The position numbers and the translations under genes are program-made. From Actinoplanes flavus (GTDB lineage: Bacteria; Actinomycetota; Actinomycetes; Mycobacteriales; Micromonosporaceae), in NCBI RefSeq assembly GCF_017592555.1, contig NZ_JAGFNS010000040.1:1-64000 (forward strand): a stretch of DNA of 64,000 bases. Direction: 5' to 3'. Below, in pieces: positions 15,933 through 24,570 of this stretch. The notes under the pieces were generated by a model. That model did not search any database. It worked only from the letters and a program-made list of their open reading frames with translations, and had not been told where the DNA came from. How positions within the stretch are numbered: position 1 is the first letter of the stretch; every line of letters begins with the position of its first letter.

Positions 15933-17267
15933 TCAGTCGAGGGTGCGGTCGTGGTTCAGGGACGAGCGGGCGGTCTCCCGGGCGGCCAGCACCGCCACGA
16001 TGGTGAGCACCGACGCGACCGTCATGTAGACGGCCACGGCCGTGGTGTTCGGCTGGCCGACGTCGCCGAGCAGTTTGAGCGCGATGATCGGGGCGAGGGC
16101 GCCGGCCAGGATCGAGGCGAGCTGGTAGCCGACGGAGGCGCCGGTGTAGCGGACTGAGGTGCCGAACAGTTCGGAGAAGAAGGCGGCCTGCGGGGCGTAC
16201 ATGAGGGTGTGCAGCAGGAGGCCGACGACGACGGCGATCGCGATCTTCCCGGAGTCGCGGCTGCCGATCAGGTCGAAGAAGACGTACATCCAGACGGCGA
16301 GGCCGGCGGCGCCGATCAGGTAGAGCGGGCGGCGGCCGACCCGGTCGGAGAGGGCGCCGACCAGGGGGATGACGAAGAACTGCACACCGGAGCCGATGAG
16401 CAGGGCGGAAAGGATCATGCTCTTGTCGGCGGCGCTTCCGGCGTACGTCGTCAGATAGGTGATGGAGATGACGGTGACCAGGTAGTAGCCGATGTTCTCG
16501 GCCAGCCGCATGCCCATCGCGATGAGCACCTCGCGCGGGTAGCGGCGGATCACCTCGAGCAGCGGCTGGTGGGTCCGGTCGCCGAGCTTCGCCCGCGCCT
16601 GCTGGAAGACCGGGGACTCCTCGATGCTGAGCCGCACCCACAGGCCGACCAGCACGAGGACCGCGCTGAGCAGGAACGGGACGCGCCAGCCCCACGCCTT
16701 GAACGCCTCGTCCGACTGGACCAGGGCGAGCAGCCACAGGATGCCGGTGGCGAGCAGGTTGCCGAGGGCGACGCCGGCCTGCGGCCAGGAGGACCAGAAT
16801 CCGCGGCGGGCGTCGTCGCCGTGTTCGGCGGCCATCAGCACGGCGCCACCCCATTCGCCGCCCACGGCGAAACCCTGCGCGAGACGGCAGGCGAGCAGCA
16901 GGATCGGGGCGGCGACACCGATCGAGGCGTACGTCGGCAGCAGGCCGATCGCCACGGTCGCCAGTCCCATCACGAACAGTGAGACGACGAGCATCTTCTT
17001 GCGGCCGACCCGGTCGCCGAAGTGGCCGAAGACGATGCCGCCCAGCGGCCGGGCGACGAAGCCGAGGGCGTAGGTGCCGAAGGACAGCAGGGTGCCGGTG
17101 ACCGGGTCGGACGACGGGAAGAACAGGGCGCCGAAGACGAGGGCGGCCGCCGAGCCGTAGAGGAAGAAGTCGTACCACTCCACGGCGGTGCCGACCAGGG
17201 ATGCGAAGACGACCTTGACGATGGGGGCACGGTCGGTTCCGGCCCGCGCCGCTGCGGTGGTGGGCAT
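15933..17267 (-). CDS. MHS-family metabolite:H+ symporter (MFS)
   Basis: A 444-residue, 12-helix transporter of the metabolite:H+ symporter subgroup. The signature is FASLVGTAVEWYDFFLYGSAAAL at the start of helix 1, then FGTYALGFVARPLGGIVFGHFGDRVGRKKMLV, the conserved loop 2-3 motif, and GEWGGAVLMAAEH. Relatives transport shikimate, proline/betaine, citrate or alpha-ketoglutarate. The start ATG at 17267 follows AAAGGACC. It lies 99 bases downstream of the PucR regulator on the same strand, so it may be controlled by it. Confidence 0.87.
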   Translation of the reverse strand: MPTTAAARAGTDRAPIVKVVFASLVGTAVEWYDFFLYGSAAALVFGALFFPSSDPVTGTLLSFGTYALGFVARPLGGIVFGHFGDRVGRKKMLVVSLFVMGLATVAIGLLPTYASIGVAAPILLLACRLAQGFAVGGEWGGAVLMAAEHGDDARRGFWSSWPQAGVALGNLLATGILWLLALVQSDEAFKAWGWRVPFLLSAVLVLVGLWVRLSIEESPVFQQARAKLGDRTHQPLLEVIRRYPREVLIAMGMRLAENIGYYLVTVISITYLTTYAGSAADKSMILSALLIGSGVQFFVIPLVGALSDRVGRRPLYLIGAAGLAVWMYVFFDLIGSRDSGKIAIAVVVGLLLHTLMYAPQAAFFSELFGTSVRYTGASVGYQLASILAGALAPIIALKLLGDVGQPNTTAVAVYMTVASVLTIVAVLAARETARSSLNHDRTLD

Positions 17268-17366
17268 GGGGTGGTCCTTTCTCCAGCGGGGTATCGCCGA
17301 CCGTAGGTCTTCCGGCACCGGCAGCCCATGGATCGGATCCACACATTGAGGGGTGTGACGGTGTGG

Positions 17367-19277
17367 TCAGTCCACGTGCCCGAGCGGGCCGCGCAGCCGG
17401 TGCAGCCGCAGCGCCAGTTGCAGGTCGAGGACGCGGCGGGGTTCGGCCCAGTCGTCGCCGAGCAGCTGGGCGACCCGTTCCAGGCGCTGGGTGACCGTGT
17501 TGACGTGCACGTGCAGGGTCTCGGCGGCCCGGCCGAGGGCGCCGCCGGCGTCGAACCAGGCCTCCAGGGTGCGGATCAGGGCGGTGCCCCGGCGGGCGTC
17601 GTAGTCGATCACCGGTCCGGCCAGGGCGTCGACGAAGCCGGTGACGTCGCGACGGTCGCCGAGCAGCAGGCCGACGTAGCCGAGTTCGGCGGTGCCGGCT
17701 CCGGCGCCGGCGCGGCCGAGGGTGACCAGGGCGCTCAGGCACCGGCCGGCCTCCCGGTAGGCGGGGGCGACGGCGGCGGCGCCGCGGGACGGGCCGGCGC
17801 CGCCGGCGGTGACCGCGCGGCCGAGGGCGCGGCCGAGTTCGCGGGCGACCTGCCGGGCGGTGCCGGCCGGGTCGTCGCCGGGTAGCAGCAGCGCCACCCG
17901 GTCGTCACGGGTCAGGGCGAGCCCGTGCCGGCCGGCGGCGAAGGTCCGGGCCCAGGAGGTGGCGCGCTGGCCGAGGCCGTCGCCGGTGTCGTCGCCGGCG
18001 GCCACCACGACGAACGGGGCGTCCAGGTCGAGGCCGAGCCGGGCGGCCCGGGAGCGGGCGGCGGCCGGGTCGCGGACCGGGCGGCTGATCAGGTCGTCGA
18101 GCAGGTCGCCGCGGACCTGCGCCTCGGCGTCGGCGACGGTGCGCCGGAAGAGCAGCAGCAGGGCGGTCACCTGGGCGGCGCGTTCCAGGATGCGCTGGTC
18201 CATCTCGGACAGCGGCCGGTCGGGCCGGAAGACGAGCGCGCCCAGGTTGTCGGCGCCGGCGACCACCGCCGCGATGATCAGCTCGCCGCGGCGCACGCTG
18301 CGGCCCTCGCCGCGGGAGGCGGCCACCGCCTCGCCGACCGTGGCGTCGCCGGGCCCGTCCAGGGTGGCGCAGCCGGGGCTGGCGGCGGTGGCCAGCGGCC
18401 GGCCCTCGGCGTCGATCACGAGCAGCGCCCCGTGCAGGACGTCGACCAGGTCGGCGGCGACGTCGCCGACCCCGCCGCCGCGCAGCACGACCGAGGTCAT
18501 CCGCTCGTGGGCGGCGGCGGCCCGTTCGACCGACTCGCTGTGCGCCTGGATGACGGCGTTGGCGGCGGACAGTTCGGCCAGGGCGGACTGTGTCTCGCTG
18601 AGCAGCCGGGCGGTGTCGAGCGCGACCGCGGCGTGCGCGGCCAGGGAGAGCAGCAGCGCGACCTCCTCGCGGGCGAACGGCCGTTCGGTGCGGTTGGCGG
18701 CCAGCAGCACGCCGATCACGGTGGACCCGAGCCGCATGGGTACGCCGAGGATCGCGACCAGCCCCTCCTCGCCGACTCCCTGATCGATCTCGGCCGTGTG
18801 CTGGAAGCGTTCGTCGGTGGCGTAGTTGGCGGTGGCGTACGGGGTTCCGGTCGATGCCACGAGCCCACCGAGCCCGTAGCCGTGCGGCAGCCGCAGTCGC
18901 TGGAAGCTGGCCGCCACCGAGCCGTCGGTGACCCGCATGTAGGTGTCCCCGCGCTCCGGGTCGTTGAGGGTCATGTAGGACACGTCGACGTTGAGCAGTG
19001 TCCGGGCCCGGTGCACGATGGCCCGCAGCACGGCGTCGACGTCGCGCAGCCCGGCCAGGTCGCCGGCCGTCTCGTAGAGGGCGGACAGTTCCTCCTCGCG
19101 CCGCCGGCGGCGTTCCAGCAGTGCCCGCACCCGCAGCGCCATGGCCTTGGCCTGTTCGAGGTCGGCGAGTTCGGCCCCGGACAGGCCGGCGGTACGCGCG
19201 GCGACCAGCGGCCGTTCGAACTCGACGACCGCGGCCTCGCGCGCCAGCAGATCGAGGTATTCCCACCCGTGCGGCAT
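17367..19277 (-). CDS. PucR-type regulator with GAF domain
   Basis: A 636-residue transcription factor. A coiled-coil-like Arg/Glu-rich stretch (about 45-75) precedes a GAF sensor domain (about 75-235: LLNVDVSYMTLNDPERGDTYM ... GVPMRLGSTVIGVLLAANR), a long second regulatory part, and at the end the PucR helix-turn-helix (RTLEAWFDAGGALGRAAETL, then HVHVNTVTQRLERV). The family (PucR/CdaR) controls use of purines, sugar acids or phenylacetate-type compounds. ATG at 19277 is used; the longer upstream frame is not protein-like. The gene lies between the MHS transporter and the divergent DUF3311/symporter pair and may regulate both. Confidence 0.85.
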   Translation of the reverse strand: MPHGWEYLDLLAREAAVVEFERPLVAARTAGLSGAELADLEQAKAMALRVRALLERRRRREEELSALYETAGDLAGLRDVDAVLRAIVHRARTLLNVDVSYMTLNDPERGDTYMRVTDGSVAASFQRLRLPHGYGLGGLVASTGTPYATANYATDERFQHTAEIDQGVGEEGLVAILGVPMRLGSTVIGVLLAANRTERPFAREEVALLLSLAAHAAVALDTARLLSETQSALAELSAANAVIQAHSESVERAAAAHERMTSVVLRGGGVGDVAADLVDVLHGALLVIDAEGRPLATAASPGCATLDGPGDATVGEAVAASRGEGRSVRRGELIIAAVVAGADNLGALVFRPDRPLSEMDQRILERAAQVTALLLLFRRTVADAEAQVRGDLLDDLISRPVRDPAAARSRAARLGLDLDAPFVVVAAGDDTGDGLGQRATSWARTFAAGRHGLALTRDDRVALLLPGDDPAGTARQVARELGRALGRAVTAGGAGPSRGAAAVAPAYREAGRCLSALVTLGRAGAGAGTAELGYVGLLLGDRRDVTGFVDALAGPVIDYDARRGTALIRTLEAWFDAGGALGRAAETLHVHVNTVTQRLERVAQLLGDDWAEPRRVLDLQLALRLHRLRGPLGHVD

Positions 19278-19491
19278 GGGCGACACCTTAGAGGCGGTCG
19301 GCCGTTTTCGATATGTGCCGCGGTGACATGTGGTTCCGGGGCCTGGTGGCCGGAGCCTACATAGCCGGTAACCGTCTCGTATTAAGCCTTTCTTATTTGG
19401 ATCTCTACGAGTAGAACGGGTGCCACGGTTTCGGCACACCAAGTGCAAATTGTTGATCTTGACGCGCCACACGACGCCAGGAGACATATCG
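19278..19491. promoter_or_regulatory. AT-rich divergent promoter region, pucR / symporter pair
   Basis: The 214-base gap includes the least GC-rich stretch nearby (for example CGTATTAAGCCTTTCTTATT near 19377-19397), consistent with promoters for both directions. AGGAGACA at about 19481 is the ribosome-binding site of the DUF3311 gene. Confidence 0.45.
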
Positions 19492-19698
19492 ATGCCCGCA
19501 CCCGCCCGCTCCCGCCGTTGGCAGTGGCTTCTGGTCGTTCCGGCGGCCGCGCCACTGCTCACCCCGTACGCGAACCGCATCGAGCCCCGCGTGGCCGGTG
19601 TGCCGTTCTTCTTCTGGTACCAGATCGCCTGCGCCCTGCTCGCCATGGTGGTCATCACCTTCGTCCACCTGGTCAGCCGCGAGGACGACCATGAGTGA
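19492..19698 (+). CDS. DUF3311 small membrane subunit
   Basis: A 68-residue protein with two hydrophobic segments (WLLVVPAAAPLLTPY and VPFFFWYQIACALLAMVV, the typical DUF3311 'FFFWYQ' motif) and a charged end. DUF3311 proteins are nearly always encoded directly before a sodium:solute symporter and are thought to be its small partner. It has a good AGGAGAC site and overlaps the following symporter by 8 bases. Confidence 0.88.
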   Translation: MPAPARSRRWQWLLVVPAAAPLLTPYANRIEPRVAGVPFFFWYQIACALLAMVVITFVHLVSREDDHE

Positions 19699-21328
19699 GC
19701 GCACCATCGAGGTCGGTGTCTTCGTCGCCCTGATGGCCGTCGTCGTGCTGGCCGGGTTCGGCGCGGCCCGCTGGCGCGCCCCGGACAACCCGCACACGCT
19801 CGAGGAGTGGGGCGTCGGTGGCCGCGCGTTCGGCAACTGGACCATCTGGTTCCTGCTCGGCGGCAGCATGTACAGCGCGTACACCTTCATCGCGGTGCCG
19901 GCGCTCACCTACGGCGTCGGCGCGATCGGCTACTTCGCCGTCCCGTTCGCCGTCATCACCACCCCGATCACCTTCGCCTTCACGACGAAGGCCTGGTCGG
20001 TGGCCCGGCGGCACGGCTTCCTCACCCACAGCGAGTTCGCCACCGCCCGGTTCGGCTCACCCGGCCTCGGCGCGCTGGTCGCGGTCACCGGCATTCTCGC
20101 CACCATTCCGTACGTCGCCGTACAGCTGGTGTCGTTGCAGGCGGTGCTGCGCACGGTCGGGTTCGGCGGGGAGTGGCCGCTGCTGGCCGCCGTGACCGTG
20201 GTGTCGATCTGCACGTTCCGGTCCGGGCTGCGCGCCCCGGCGCTGCTGTCCATCGTCAAGGACGTGCTGCTCGCCTGGATGCTGCTGACCGCCGTGCTGA
20301 TGGTCGCCATGTACGGCGGCTGGGACAGCGCCTTCGACGGCGCCGCCACCCGGTTCGCAGCCACCCCGAACCCGGCCGACGGGCTGCTGCTGCCGGACAC
20401 CGGCCACCTCGGGTTCCTCACCCTGGTCATCGGCTCGGTACTGGCGATCTTCGCGTACCCGCACGCGCTGCTCGGCATGCTGGCGGCCAAGGACCGGGCG
20501 ACGATCCGCCGCAACGCCGCGGCCCTGCCGGTCTACTGCATAGCGCTGGCGATCATGGCGATGCTCGGGTTCTTCGCCCTGGCCCGCGGCGTCCGGCCGG
20601 CCGACGGCGACCTGAACACCGTGGTGCCGCAGATGATCCACGAGTTCTTCCCGCCCTGGTCGGCGGGGATCGCGTACGCCGCCCTCAGCGTCGCGGCCCT
20701 GATCCCGGCGTCCGTCATGTCGATCGCCGCGGCGACCACCTTCACCCGCAGCCTCTACCGCCCGTACCTGCGCCCGCACGCCACCCAGGCGACCGAGGCG
20801 AAGGTCAGCCGGTGGGTGTCGCTGATCGTCAAGTTCGGCGCGGCCGCCCTGATCCTCGCCGTCGACCCGGCCTTCTCGGTGGACCTGCAACTGATCGGCG
20901 GCGTCGTCATCCTGCAGACCATCCCGACCGTGTTCCTCGGGCTGATGACCCGCTGGTTCCACCGCGCCGCCCTGATCAGCGGCCTGATCACCGGGCTGGC
21001 CGTCGGCGTCGTGATGCTCTACCTGACGCCGAGGCTCGACGGCGCCGGCCGGACCGTGGCCGAACACTTCGGCGGCTCCAGCTGGTCACTGGGCGACGGC
21101 CGCAGCATCTACGTCGGCATCGTCGCGCTCGCGGTGAACCTGGCGGTCACCGTCGTGGTCACGCTGGTCCTGCGGGCCGCCAAGGTGCCGTCCGGCGCCG
21201 ACGCGACCCGGCCGGACGACTACCTGGCCGACGCCGGCGACCCGTACCTGCAACGCCTCGACCAGCTGATCGACGGCCTGCCCCGGGCCGACGAGCACCC
21301 GGGACGGCAGCGGGAGGGCGTCAGGTAG
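19691..21328 (+). CDS. Sodium:solute symporter (monocarboxylate type)
   Basis: A 545-residue SSS-family transporter with about 13 hydrophobic helices. TLEEWGVGGRAFGNWTIWFL followed by GGSMYSAYTF is the characteristic first part, where the sodium site and substrate path lie, and RHGFLTHSEFATARFGS is the typical cytoplasmic loop. Together with DUF3311 it resembles MctP-type monocarboxylate (lactate, pyruvate, acetate, alanine) transporters; the substrate is inference. ATG at 19691 lies within the end of the DUF3311 gene, which implies coupled translation. A hairpin at 21332-21368 follows. Confidence 0.88.
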   Translation: MSERTIEVGVFVALMAVVVLAGFGAARWRAPDNPHTLEEWGVGGRAFGNWTIWFLLGGSMYSAYTFIAVPALTYGVGAIGYFAVPFAVITTPITFAFTTKAWSVARRHGFLTHSEFATARFGSPGLGALVAVTGILATIPYVAVQLVSLQAVLRTVGFGGEWPLLAAVTVVSICTFRSGLRAPALLSIVKDVLLAWMLLTAVLMVAMYGGWDSAFDGAATRFAATPNPADGLLLPDTGHLGFLTLVIGSVLAIFAYPHALLGMLAAKDRATIRRNAAALPVYCIALAIMAMLGFFALARGVRPADGDLNTVVPQMIHEFFPPWSAGIAYAALSVAALIPASVMSIAAATTFTRSLYRPYLRPHATQATEAKVSRWVSLIVKFGAAALILAVDPAFSVDLQLIGGVVILQTIPTVFLGLMTRWFHRAALISGLITGLAVGVVMLYLTPRLDGAGRTVAEHFGGSSWSLGDGRSIYVGIVALAVNLAVTVVVTLVLRAAKVPSGADATRPDDYLADAGDPYLQRLDQLIDGLPRADEHPGRQREGVR

Positions 21329-21331
21329 GCC

Positions 21332-21368
21332 CCGGGGTGGTGATCGGCCAGACCTTCCACCACCCCGG
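21332..21368. terminator. Hairpin terminator between convergent genes
   Basis: CCGGGGTGGTG (21332-21342) pairs perfectly with CACCACCCCGG (21358-21368) over 11 bases around a 15-base loop, just after the symporter stop and before the convergent alcohol dehydrogenase stop. Confidence 0.6.
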
Positions 21369-21406
21369 CGGCCCGAATTCCTCCACCGTCCACGTCCGAC
21401 CGCCGG

Positions 21407-22588
21407 TCAGGGCTTGAGGACCACCTTGATGCAGCCGTCCTGCTTCTTCTTGAAGATCTCGTACGCGTGCGGCGCCTCCTCCAACGGCATCCGGTGGGTG
21501 ACCAGATCGTCCACACCCAACGGATCCTCGTCACCGGTGAGCAGCGGCATCAGGTCGTCGACCCAGCGCTTCACGTGCGCCTGTCCCATCCGCAGCGTCA
21601 CGCCCTTGTCGAACAGGTCCAGCATCGGGATCGGGTCGGCGTTGCCCCCGTAGACGCCGATGATCGAGACGGTGCCGGCCCGGCGTACCGCCTCGAAGGC
21701 CGTGGTCAGAGCCGCCATCCGGTCGATGCCGGCCTTCTCGACCGCCTTGCGGGCCAGCGGATCGGGCAGCATCCCGGCCGCTTTCACGGCGGCCGCCTGA
21801 ATCGGGGAGCCGTGCGCCTCCATGCCGACCGCCTCGATCACGCAGTCCGCGCCGCGGCCGTGCGTCAGCTCGCGCACCGCCTCGGCCACGTCGGTGTCGC
21901 CGGTGTCGAGGGCCTCGATGCCGTGGCGGCGGGCCATGGCGAGCCGCTCCGGCACGTTGTCGGAGGCGATCACCCGCTCGGCGCCGAGGTGCCGGGCGAT
22001 GCGGGCGCTCATCTGGCCGATCGGGCCGAGGCCGGTGACCAGAACCGTGTCGCCCGGGCGGACGTCGGCGTACTTGGCGGCCTGCCACGAGGTGGTCAGC
22101 ACGTCGGAGAGGAAGAGGAAACGCTCGTCCGGGTGGCCGTCCGGGACCTTGATCGGGCCGAACTGGGCCTGCGGGACACGCAGGTACTCGGCCTGCCCAC
22201 CGGGCACCTGGCCGTACAGGCGGGTGTAGCCGAACAGGGCGGCGCCCTTGCCCTCGGCGGTGACCTGGGTGGTCTCGCACTGGGCGTACCAGCCGCGGGT
22301 GCACATCCAGCAGTGCCCGCAGGAGATGTTGAACGGGATGACCACGCGGTCACCCGGTTTGATGTGGGTGACGTCGGCGCCGACCGCCTCGACGACGCCC
22401 ATCGGCTCGTGCCCGAGGATGTCGCCCTTGTCGATGAACATCCCGAGCACGTCGTAGAGGTGCAGGTCGGAGCCGCAGACGGCGGTCGAGGTGATGCGCA
22501 CGACGGCGTCGGTGGATTCCTGGATCCGGGGATCGGGCACCGTCTCCACCGAGACCTTGCCGGTGCCCTGCCATGTCAAAGCTCGCAT
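21407..22588 (-). CDS. Zinc-dependent alcohol/formaldehyde-type dehydrogenase
   Basis: A 393-residue medium-chain dehydrogenase. Catalytic zinc ligands are in STAVCGSDLHLY (Cys) and GHEPMG (His-Glu). The structural zinc site is the four-Cys cluster SCGHCWMC plus the C of AQC. The Rossmann fold GLGPIGQMSARIA binds NAD(P). The insertion after the nucleotide-binding part (about residues 235-275) resembles glutathione-independent formaldehyde dehydrogenases. ATG at 22588 begins RALTWQGTGKVSVETVPDP, the standard N-terminus. It is monocistronic, and its upstream region is a 47-48-base tandem repeat. Confidence 0.88.
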   Translation of the reverse strand: MRALTWQGTGKVSVETVPDPRIQESTDAVVRITSTAVCGSDLHLYDVLGMFIDKGDILGHEPMGVVEAVGADVTHIKPGDRVVIPFNISCGHCWMCTRGWYAQCETTQVTAEGKGAALFGYTRLYGQVPGGQAEYLRVPQAQFGPIKVPDGHPDERFLFLSDVLTTSWQAAKYADVRPGDTVLVTGLGPIGQMSARIARHLGAERVIASDNVPERLAMARRHGIEALDTGDTDVAEAVRELTHGRGADCVIEAVGMEAHGSPIQAAAVKAAGMLPDPLARKAVEKAGIDRMAALTTAFEAVRRAGTVSIIGVYGGNADPIPMLDLFDKGVTLRMGQAHVKRWVDDLMPLLTGDEDPLGVDDLVTHRMPLEEAPHAYEIFKKKQDGCIKVVLKP

Positions 22589-22645
22589 GGTCGATGCATG
22601 CCCGCTCACATCCCGGTCAACCACGTCCCGCCCGGCGATCACACC

Positions 22646-22776
22646 GGTGCCGCGCCGGCCGGGTTCGCCGTCCGCCGTCCGGCCATCGCATCGGTGCCGC
22701 GCTGGTCAGGTTTCGCCGTCCGCCGTCCGGCCATCGCATCGATGCCGCGCCGGTCAGGTTTCGGCGCCCGCCGTCC
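22646..22776. repeat. Tandem repeat, 47-48-base unit, about 2.8 copies
   Basis: Copies begin at about 22646, 22693 and 22741. Each starts G(G/A)TGCCGCGC and contains CCGTCCGCCGTCC and GGCCATCGCATC. The third copy runs into the last codons of the serine hydrolase gene (stop at 22754), so the repeat may have grown out of or into that gene end. Confidence 0.85.
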
Positions 22777-23677
22777 CCTCCAGCGCTGTGAAGGCCGGAG
22801 TCACGATGCCGCCGCGGCCGGGGGTGACGGCGGTCAGCGCCGCGAGAGCGGTACGCCGGGACGGACAGAAGCCGGCGAAGGCGGTGAAGCCCGGAGTCGC
22901 GCCGGAATGCCAGCGCAGCTCGCCGTCGCGTTCCCAGCCGAGCCGGGCGGTGGTGGCCAGGCGCATGGCGGCCGCCAGCGGCGTGCCGTCCGGATCCGCC
23001 CAGGCCGCCAGGTAGCGGCCCAGGTCGGTGACCGTGCTGCGCAGGGCGCCGGCCGGTGCCAGGCCGGGAATGCGCAACGGCGGCCGGACCTTCCCGCGCA
23101 CGCTGTGCCCGACGGCGTCGCGCTCCGGGCATTGCTCGCAGCCGGTGTCGGCGAGCCCCAGCGGACCGGTGACGCGGGCCGCGATCAGATCCGCCCAGCC
23201 GGTGCCGGCCGCCCGGGACAGCGCCACGCCGAGCAGCCCGATACCGAACGTCGAGTAACCGGTCCGGCTGCCCGGCGCGTGGCGGATCCGGCACCGGCCC
23301 GCCGCCCTCAGCACCAGCCTGCCGGGGTAGCGGGCGTACGGGGCGGTCCGCAGCGTGGGCAGCGCACGCAGGAGGAAGTCGCGGGGCAGGCGAGGCAGGC
23401 CGGAGGTGTGCGCGGCCAGATGGCGCAGGGTCACCTCGGGACCGTGCGGCCCGGGCAGACGGGCCGGCGGCGGCAGGTGGCGGTTCACCGGGTCGTCGAG
23501 GCTCACCAGGCCGGCGGCGGCCAGGTCGCAGAGCAGCAGCACGGTCAGGGTCTTGGTGATCGATCCGATCTCGTACCGGGTGCGCGCGTGTCCCGTACCC
23601 CGATGGGTGAAGGAAGCCTGACCGTCGCGGACGGTGACCGTGCTGACCGCGGTGGCCCCGGCCGGTAGGGCGATCAC
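22754..23677 (-). CDS. Serine hydrolase of the beta-lactamase/DD-peptidase family, last gene of peptide operon
   Basis: About 307 residues from GTG at 23677, which overlaps the stop of the preceding gene by four bases (GTGA). The catalytic Ser-x-x-Lys motif is in YEIGSITKTLTVLLL (about residues 38-43). The HTSGLPRLP segment is typical of class C-like serine hydrolases, and the third motif is HSGATPGF. The usual Tyr-x-Asn is replaced by GYSTFGIGLLG (Tyr-Ser-Thr), an unusual change of a conserved residue. No signal peptide is visible, so it may act in the cytoplasm, unlike most of its relatives. In this operon it could act on the peptide product (inference). Confidence 0.8.
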   Translation of the reverse strand: MIALPAGATAVSTVTVRDGQASFTHRGTGHARTRYEIGSITKTLTVLLLCDLAAAGLVSLDDPVNRHLPPPARLPGPHGPEVTLRHLAAHTSGLPRLPRDFLLRALPTLRTAPYARYPGRLVLRAAGRCRIRHAPGSRTGYSTFGIGLLGVALSRAAGTGWADLIAARVTGPLGLADTGCEQCPERDAVGHSVRGKVRPPLRIPGLAPAGALRSTVTDLGRYLAAWADPDGTPLAAAMRLATTARLGWERDGELRWHSGATPGFTAFAGFCPSRRTALAALTAVTPGRGGIVTPAFTALEGTAGAET

Positions 23678-24570
23678 GAGACGGTCGCCGGCGCGTGCAG
23701 GCGCCGGGACAGGCCGAGGGTGCCGGCGATCGCGGCGACCACCGTCGGGTGGTGGTCGTGCCGGAAGGCCTCGCCGGGCTCGTCCGGGCCGGGTTCGGCG
23801 TCGCGTGGCAGACGGCCGTCGGGGCGCTGCACTTCGGCCAGCCCGGTCCAGGCCTCCGGCGGGCACACCGGCGCCGGCAGGCAGGCGTCGACGATCAGCA
23901 GTTCGCCGACCAGGTCCCACTCGGCGACCTCGGTCCACACGTCGAGCCACACCGGCAGCCAGAGTTCCAGGTAGCCGACCATCTGCGGGGTGAGGCCGCC
24001 GGGGTCGGCGCCCCAGTCGGTGAGATGGAAGACCGTGTGGGTCATGGCGTAGGCGGTTGCCCGGTCGATGAGCCATGGCGCGGTGGCCGTGCCCAGCCAG
24101 GTTCCCGCCGCGAGTGCCGTCATGTCGGCGGACGGCTCCAGGCCGGTGACCCGGGCGGCGTTCGCCACCGCGAGGCGCCGGTTCGGCAGCAGTTCCCTCG
24201 TCTGCTCCGGTCGTGTCCGCCGAAGATGCCGCAGCAGCTCCTCGAGGGCCGGATGCCGTAGACCGGCCCGGGCGAAATGAGCGTAGATCTCCAGCGGGTC
24301 GGTCGATGCCGGATTCTCCGCCTGGCAGAGGTAGAGCGCGTCGCCGCGGCCCAGCTCCCGCCAGGCGTGCTCGAGCAGATCGCGGGCGGCCAGCCGCTGG
24401 CCCGATCCGGCCACCCCTTCACGCAAGATGATCGCCGCGGCCAGCGCCGTCTCGCCGAGCGCCTTGTACGTTCCGTCATCGTCCGGATCCAGGCGCAGGT
24501 GGTGGATGCCGCCACTCAGCCAGCCGGTGGCCGACTCCGCCAGCCGGTGGGCGGCCGCGGTGGCGGTCAT
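23674..24570 (-). CDS. Mostly helical protein, DUF6895-like, third gene of peptide operon
   Basis: A 298-residue soluble, mainly alpha-helical protein. It has a helical repeat-like look (AHRLAESATGWLSGGIHHL, ALGETALAAAIILREG, LYLCQAENPASTDPLEIYA) and a striking TAYAMTHTVFHLTDWG segment, which I associate, tentatively, with the actinobacterial DUF6895 family. No catalytic motif is evident. It overlaps the upstream gene by ATGA (24567-24570) and the downstream hydrolase by GTGA (23674-23677), so all are probably made in fixed proportion. Function unknown. Confidence 0.7.
   Translation of the reverse strand: MTATAAAHRLAESATGWLSGGIHHLRLDPDDDGTYKALGETALAAAIILREGVAGSGQRLAARDLLEHAWRELGRGDALYLCQAENPASTDPLEIYAHFARAGLRHPALEELLRHLRRTRPEQTRELLPNRRLAVANAARVTGLEPSADMTALAAGTWLGTATAPWLIDRATAYAMTHTVFHLTDWGADPGGLTPQMVGYLELWLPVWLDVWTEVAEWDLVGELLIVDACLPAPVCPPEAWTGLAEVQRPDGRLPRDAEPGPDEPGEAFRHDHHPTVVAAIAGTLGLSRRLHAPATVS

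Noticed and set aside
15907-17742. A 611-codon frame overlapping the MHS transporter and the PucR end
   Set aside because: Arg/Pro-rich throughout, crosses two well-supported genes and has no recognisable domain.
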